In this document: in pieces, positions 15,257-18,551 of the stretch
Numbering within the stretch: position 1 is the first letter of the stretch
How the letters are laid out: each line of letters opens with the position of its first letter
NCBI RefSeq assembly: GCF_965139335.1
Contig: NZ_CBCSEL010000008.1
Source of the DNA: Catellicoccus marimammalium
GTDB taxonomy: Bacteria; Bacillota; Bacilli; Lactobacillales; Catellicoccaceae
Direction: 5' to 3' (one strand)
DNA length: 18,551 bases
Program-made: the position numbers and the translations under genes
Notes under the pieces: model-generated
What the model saw: the letters and a program-made list of their open reading frames with translations, nothing else
Told to the model about the DNA's origin: nothing
Database searches by the model: none

Positions 15257-16285
15257 ATGAAAATGATTTATATTCCGAATGAAGAACATAATCCACGCTT
15301 AAACTTAGCGATGGAAACTTATTTATTAGAAGAGAAAGATTGGGATGAATCCGTTGTTTTCTTCTATATTAACTCTCCGTCAGTGATTATCGGACGTAAT
15401 CAAAATACAATTGAAGAAATTAATGAAGAATATATCAAAGAACATCATATCGATGTGGTTCGCCGTATGAGTGGTGGAGGTGCAGTTTACCATGATTTTG
15501 GGAACTTAAACTTTAGTTTTATTTTACCAAGCTCTGATCACTTTATGGATTTTGAAACATTAACTGCTCCAATTGTGAAAGCAATTCGTGATTTAGGTGT
15601 AGAAGATGTTCATCTTTCAGGAAGAAATGACCTTTTAATTGGAGATCGAAAATTCTCTGGTAACGCGATGTATAAGAAAAAAAATCGTATCGTTTGTCAT
15701 GGAACTCTTTTATTCAATAGTGATTTAACCGTAGTTAACGATGCATTAAAAGTAGATCCTTCTAAATTGAAAACCAAAGGAATTCGCTCAGTAAAATCTC
15801 GTGTGACAAATATTTTACCTCATTTACCAAAAAAGAAACAAAATTTAACGACAGAACAATTCCGAGATGAAATCTTGAAGTCTATTTTTGAAGTTGCTGA
15901 TTTAAAAGAAATTCCAATTTATGTTTTTACCAATGAAGATTGGAAACATATTGATAAAATTGCCCAAGAATATTATGAAAATTGGGACTGGAATTATGGA
16001 GCTTCTCCTGATTTTAATACAAAATATAAACATCGTTTCCCAACAGGATCTGTCGATGTACGTTTATTAATTAAAGGAAATACAATTGAGCAAGCCCACT
16101 TCTATGGAGATTTCTTTGGTAGTGAAGATGTCGAAAAAATTGCGAAAGCATTAGAAGGATGTGCTTATTCAAAAGAAGCAATTATGGATCGTTTAGCTGA
16201 TATTCCAGTAGAATTATTCTTTGGAAGTAGCGTAACAAAAGAAGAGGTAGCAGACTTAATTTTAGGAAATCTAGTAGAAAAATAA
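15257..16285 (+). CDS. lplJ: Lipoate--protein ligase
   Basis: LplJ/LplA activates free lipoate with ATP to lipoyl-AMP and transfers it to the lipoyl domains of 2-oxoacid dehydrogenases (and GcvH where present), a scavenging route in the cytosol. With ATG 15257 it has 342 residues, typical for the family with its C-terminal accessory domain. The motif RRMSGGGAVYHD is at 69-80. SGRNDLLIGDRKFSGNAM (121-138) includes the catalytic-site Lys132. The HGTLLF segment follows. The C-terminal domain starts near residue 255 (FPTGSVDVRLL). It follows the YhfI-like gene by 13 bp in the same transcript. No terminator lies close behind the stop; the first strong hairpin is about 117 bp downstream. Confidence 0.95.
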   Translation: MKMIYIPNEEHNPRLNLAMETYLLEEKDWDESVVFFYINSPSVIIGRNQNTIEEINEEYIKEHHIDVVRRMSGGGAVYHDFGNLNFSFILPSSDHFMDFETLTAPIVKAIRDLGVEDVHLSGRNDLLIGDRKFSGNAMYKKKNRIVCHGTLLFNSDLTVVNDALKVDPSKLKTKGIRSVKSRVTNILPHLPKKKQNLTTEQFRDEILKSIFEVADLKEIPIYVFTNEDWKHIDKIAQEYYENWDWNYGASPDFNTKYKHRFPTGSVDVRLLIKGNTIEQAHFYGDFFGSEDVEKIAKALEGCAYSKEAIMDRLADIPVELFFGSSVTKEEVADLILGNLVEK

Positions 16286-16348
16286 CAAAAAATAATAAAT
16301 GTATAAAATATAATCTTTTTCTAATCAAAATATAATTATTTTATTTAT

Positions 16349-16382
16349 AAAAGAAACAGAATAAGATAAAAAGAAACAGAAT
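16349..16382. repeat. Two 14-bp direct repeats, 20-bp period
   Basis: AAAAGAAACAGAAT occurs at 16349-16362 and at 16369-16382. The centre-to-centre distance is 20 bp, close to two helical turns. GAAACAG recurs at 16418-16424 in the 3' arm of the next hairpin. Confidence 0.75.
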
Positions 16383-16402
16383 TTATACATATAGAACAAA
16401 GT

Positions 16403-16440
16403 TATCATTATTTCTATGAAACAGTGATATTTTTTTGTTT
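16403..16440 (+). terminator. Terminator-like hairpin downstream of lplJ
   Basis: A 12-bp stem with one mismatch and one G-T pair, 16403-16414 with 16418-16429, loop TAT, followed by seven T (16430-16436). It probably ends the yhfI-lplJ transcript, or a short RNA made in the gap. Confidence 0.75.
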
Positions 16441-16470
16441 GAAAGCTAAAGATGTAAATTAATGAAAAAA

Positions 16471-16516
16471 TGAAGGTTGATGGAAGGAGATTCTGAAGTC
16501 AACCTTTCTTTTTTGA
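16471..16516 (+). terminator. Second terminator-like hairpin with large loop
   Basis: AAGGTTGA (16473-16480) pairs with TCAACCTT (16499-16506). The 18-nt loop may itself form a 3-bp GAA/TTC stem. TCTTTTTTG follows. Either a back-up terminator for lplJ or the 3' end of a small RNA. Confidence 0.55.
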
Positions 16517-16647
16517 ATTCGCTTATATATTGGTATTTTAATAAGAATATATAGTGATATTAATAATGATTAATATATATATTTTTGTTATTTATATATG
16601 AAAGAAATAAAGAAAGATAAGAAGTGAAAATAAGGGTTGGAAATTGC

Positions 16648-16693
16648 ATCTAGTTTTACAAAAAAATTTTTTTTCGCTACAATAAAACTAGAT
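16648..16693. repeat. 11-bp perfect inverted repeat framing the yjeM promoter
   Basis: ATCTAGTTTTA (16648-16658) and TAAAACTAGAT (16683-16693) are exact reverse complements, separated by 24 bp that contain A7T8. The left arm overlaps the -35 and the right arm begins at the last base of the -10 and covers the start point, so a bound regulator would be expected to block initiation. The regulator is not in the window and the motif was not recognised. Confidence 0.8.
16655..16683 (+). promoter_or_regulatory. Promoter of yjeM
   Basis: TTTACA (16655-16660), a 17-bp spacer and TACAAT (16678-16683), five of six matches in each box. The start site would be near 16690, giving a leader of about 78 nt. 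The leader contains a near-palindrome (CTAAATTATAAGTTAG, 16719-16734, 14 of 16 matching). Confidence 0.75.
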
Positions 16694-16768
16694 TTTAAAT
16701 AACTAATCGTTGAAAATGCTAAATTATAAGTTAGACATATGATGATCAAGTAAAGGAGGATTTGAGTT

Positions 16769-18274
16769 ATGGGAGAACAACACAGTAAACAAAAATTAAC
16801 ATTAATTCCATTAGTATTAATGATTTTTACTTCTGTTTATGGGTTTGCAAACATTCCTCGTGCCTTTTGGCTGATGGGATATAGCTCAATTATTTTTTAT
16901 GTTTTAGCAGCAATTTTATTCTTTATTCCTTACGCATTCATGCTATCAGAATTTGGTGCTGCCTTTAAAGATTCTAAAGGTGGAATTTATTCTTGGATGG
17001 CTGAATCTTATAAACCACGTTTTGCGTTTATTGGAATGTTCATGTGGTACATTTCTTACGTAATTTGGATGGTAAACGTAGGAACTTCAATTTGGGTTCC
17101 TTTATCAAATATTATTTTTGGTGAAGATAAAACACAAACTTGGAGTCTATTTGGTTTGAATAGTGTTCAAACTTTAGCGATTTTAGGAATTTTATTTGTT
17201 ATTGTAGTTACTTGGATTGCGAGCCACGGAATTGAAAAAATCAAAAAATTCACTTCTGTAGGTGGTGCTGCCACAGCATTAATTAACTTAGTAGTATTAG
17301 CTTGTGGTGTAGTTATTTTAGTGAAAAATGGTCACATGGCTGAACCATTATCATTCCAAGCTTTCTTACATTCACCAAACCCTGGATATCAAAATCCATT
17401 ATCTGTTTTATCATTCTTAGTATTTGCTATTTTTGCTTATGGTGGATTAGAGGTTGTCGGTGGTTTAGTAGATGAAACTGAAAAACCAGAAAAAACATTC
17501 CCGAAAGCAGTGTTATTATCTGCGATTATTATCGCTGTCGGATATTCACTATTAATCTTCATCATGGGCGCATTTACAAATTGGGACTTTGCTTTCCAAA
17601 AATTTGCTAATGGTGAAGTAACAATGGCGAACGTAGCTTATGTAGCGTTAAACAACATGGGTTACCAAATGGGATTAGCCTTTGGTGCTGCTGATCATAC
17701 AGCGATGATTGTCGGTCAATGGTTTGCTCGTTATGTAGGTATTTCAATGTTCTTAGCGTTAGGTGGAGCATACTTCACAATTATCTTCTCTCCATTAAAA
17801 CAATTGATTGAAGGTACACCAAAAGAATTATGGCCTGCAAAATGGAGTCAAGTAAATAAACATGGTATGCCTGTACACGCAATGAAATGGCAAGCGATTA
17901 TCGTTATTGCAATTATTGCAGTAGTATCTTTCGGTGGATCAACTGCTTCTAAATTCTTTGATATTTTAGTAGCAATGACAAACGTATCAATGACGTTACC
18001 ATATATGTTTATTGCCTTTACCTTCTTAGGATTCAAGAAGAAAACAGAAATCAAAAAACCATTTGAATTATACAAAAAGCCATGGCAAGCGAAATTGGCG
18101 GTGGTTGTTGTATTATTAGTTGTTGGCTTTGCGAATGCCTTTACAATTATTGAACCAGCAATTCACGGTGATATTGCGAAAACATTATTCTCTATCGCTG
18201 GTCCATTAATCTTTGGTATCATTGCGTTTGTAATGTTTACTCGTTACGAAAAGAAATATGGTAAACAAGGATAA
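16769..18274 (+). CDS. yjeM: YjeM-like amino-acid transporter (APC superfamily, glutamate/GABA antiporter group)
   Basis: A membrane transporter of 501 residues with about twelve hydrophobic segments. It resembles Escherichia coli YjeM along its whole length as I recall it: the N-terminal KLTLIPLVLMIFTSVYGFAN, GGIYSWM (71-77), the SPNPGY loop, AIFAYGGLEVVGGLVDETEKPEK in the mid-protein, and the later SPLKQLIEGTPKELWPAKW and SMTLPYMF. The family sits beside the GadC-type glutamate/GABA antiporters, but YjeM's own substrate is not established, so I name no substrate. ATG 16769 has AAAGGAGG (16753-16760) 8 nt upstream. It is transcribed alone, from a promoter framed by an inverted repeat, and closed by a strong terminator. 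No decarboxylase neighbours it on the left; what lies beyond tyrS is unseen. Confidence 0.92.
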   Translation: MGEQHSKQKLTLIPLVLMIFTSVYGFANIPRAFWLMGYSSIIFYVLAAILFFIPYAFMLSEFGAAFKDSKGGIYSWMAESYKPRFAFIGMFMWYISYVIWMVNVGTSIWVPLSNIIFGEDKTQTWSLFGLNSVQTLAILGILFVIVVTWIASHGIEKIKKFTSVGGAATALINLVVLACGVVILVKNGHMAEPLSFQAFLHSPNPGYQNPLSVLSFLVFAIFAYGGLEVVGGLVDETEKPEKTFPKAVLLSAIIIAVGYSLLIFIMGAFTNWDFAFQKFANGEVTMANVAYVALNNMGYQMGLAFGAADHTAMIVGQWFARYVGISMFLALGGAYFTIIFSPLKQLIEGTPKELWPAKWSQVNKHGMPVHAMKWQAIIVIAIIAVVSFGGSTASKFFDILVAMTNVSMTLPYMFIAFTFLGFKKKTEIKKPFELYKKPWQAKLAVVVVLLVVGFANAFTIIEPAIHGDIAKTLFSIAGPLIFGIIAFVMFTRYEKKYGKQG

Positions 18275-18284
18275 TAAATAAAGT

Positions 18285-18315
18285 AAAAGAGAAGTGGATT
18301 CCACTTCTCTTTTTT
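18285..18315 (+). terminator. Intrinsic terminator of yjeM
   Basis: A 13-bp perfect stem, 18285-18297 with 18301-18313 (AAAAGAGAAGTGG/CCACTTCTCTTTT), 3-nt loop, T-run to 18315. Confidence 0.93.
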
Positions 18316-18325
18316 AATACATATA

Positions 18326-18356
18326 TTCATACATTTCTATTTAAATGTGCTATAAT
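18326..18356 (+). promoter_or_regulatory. Promoter of tyrS
   Basis: Perfect TATAAT (18351-18356) preceded by TGC, an extended -10. The -35 is weak (TTCATA, 18326-18331, 19-bp spacer). The leader would be only about 38 nt. Confidence 0.6.
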
Positions 18357-18372
18357 GAACATATATACAAAA

Positions 18373-18388
18373 TTATAAAATTTTATAA
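18373..18388. repeat. 16-bp perfect palindrome before the tyrS ribosome binding site
   Basis: TTATAAAATTTTATAA is its own reverse complement. Its right end overlaps the start of the SD (AAGGAGG, 18388-18394). It could be an operator or a weak RNA hairpin, or chance in AT-rich DNA. Confidence 0.6.
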
Positions 18389-18400
18389 AGGAGGCTCCCT

Positions 18401-18551
18401 ATGAATATTATCGATGAGTTAGAGTGGCGCGGTGCAATTAATCAACAAACCGACGCTAAGGGATTACACGATTTAGTAGAAAGTGAAAAAATTTCTCTTT
18501 ATTGTGGTGTAGATCCAACAGGAGATAGTATGCACATTGGACATTTAATTC
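18401..18551 (+). CDS. tyrS: Tyrosine--tRNA ligase (5' part, cut by window end)
   Basis: TyrS charges tRNA-Tyr with tyrosine. Only the first 50 residues are in the window: MNIIDELEWRGAINQQTD at the start, then SLYCGVDPTGDSMHIGHL. The latter holds the class I signature HIGH (45-48) and the CGVDPT segment of the tyrosine pocket. The start ATG 18401 has AAGGAGG at 18388-18394, 6 nt away. It has its own extended -10 promoter. The 85-bp gap after the yjeM terminator is too short for the T-box leader often found on tyrS in Firmicutes. The sequence looks like a housekeeping enzyme; whether tyramine-pathway genes follow cannot be seen. Confidence 0.95.
   Translation, partial: MNIIDELEWRGAINQQTDAKGLHDLVESEKISLYCGVDPTGDSMHIGHLI

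Larger units (their letters stand above)
16286..16768. other. 483-bp non-coding, AT-rich intergenic region
   Basis: No open frame of convincing length or with an SD is present on either strand. The stretch holds a 14-bp direct repeat (16349-16382), two terminator-like hairpins (16403-16440 and 16471-16516), an 8-bp AT palindrome (16557-16564 with 16569-16576), and a strong promoter framed by an 11-bp inverted repeat (16648-16693). The yjeM leader follows. It is the only gap over 300 bp in the window. Confidence 0.8.

Noticed and set aside
16349..16382. CRISPR-like repeat
   Set aside because: There are only two short copies with a 6-bp gap, no spacers of uniform length and no cas genes.
16557..16576. 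AT-only 8-bp palindrome (ATATTAAT-AATG-ATTAATAT) as an operator
   Set aside because: It lies in very AT-rich sequence, about 80 bp upstream of the yjeM -35, where such dyads arise easily by chance. It is mentioned only in the intergenic entry.

Overview
The window looks like a chromosomal segment of a low-GC Firmicute of the order Lactobacillales, most likely an Enterococcaceae-type relative. I base this on the AT-rich codon use, the strong AAAGGAGG-type ribosome binding sites, the 5S/tRNA sequences, the ddl-murF-cshA block, a class III (anaerobic) ribonucleotide reductase and a YjeM-type amino-acid transporter. This is recognition from memory, not a database search, so genus and species are left open. 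No mobile element, prophage, CRISPR array or plasmid gene is visible; this is mostly a housekeeping region.

Layout. Positions 1-1140 are the end of a ribosomal RNA operon: a 5S rRNA, then eleven tRNA genes (Asn, Ser, Glu, Asp, Phe, Tyr, Trp, His, Gln, Cys, Leu), closed by an intrinsic terminator. Next come nadE (NAD synthesis) and, facing it, rlmH (23S rRNA methylation), sharing a two-way terminator. Divergent from rlmH lies htrA (surface quality-control protease) with an alpha/beta hydrolase in the same transcript. This transcript converges on kup (potassium uptake, minus strand). The 220-bp gap between kup and the divergent udk (uridine kinase) carries promoters, an inverted repeat and a hairpin in the kup leader. 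nrdD-nrdG follow (dNTP synthesis without oxygen), then ddl-murF-cshA: Ddl makes D-Ala-D-Ala, MurF attaches it to the peptidoglycan precursor, and CshA is a DEAD-box RNA helicase. A separate promoter drives a YhfI-like metallo-beta-lactamase-fold protein and the lipoate ligase lplJ. A 483-bp non-coding stretch with two terminator-like hairpins, a 14-bp direct repeat and a promoter framed by an 11-bp inverted repeat leads to yjeM. The window ends 50 codons into tyrS.

How it fits together. The genes are mostly independent housekeeping units separated by clear intrinsic terminators. The real functional pairings are nrdD/nrdG (enzyme plus radical activase), ddl/murF (consecutive cell-wall steps) and htrA with its downstream hydrolase (co-transcription only). 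I found no evidence of a new multi-gene system. The least explained parts are regulatory: the dyad around the yjeM promoter, the repeats and hairpins upstream of it, the kup-udk intergenic region with a related CTAG-centred palindrome, and a tyrS gene with no room for a T-box.
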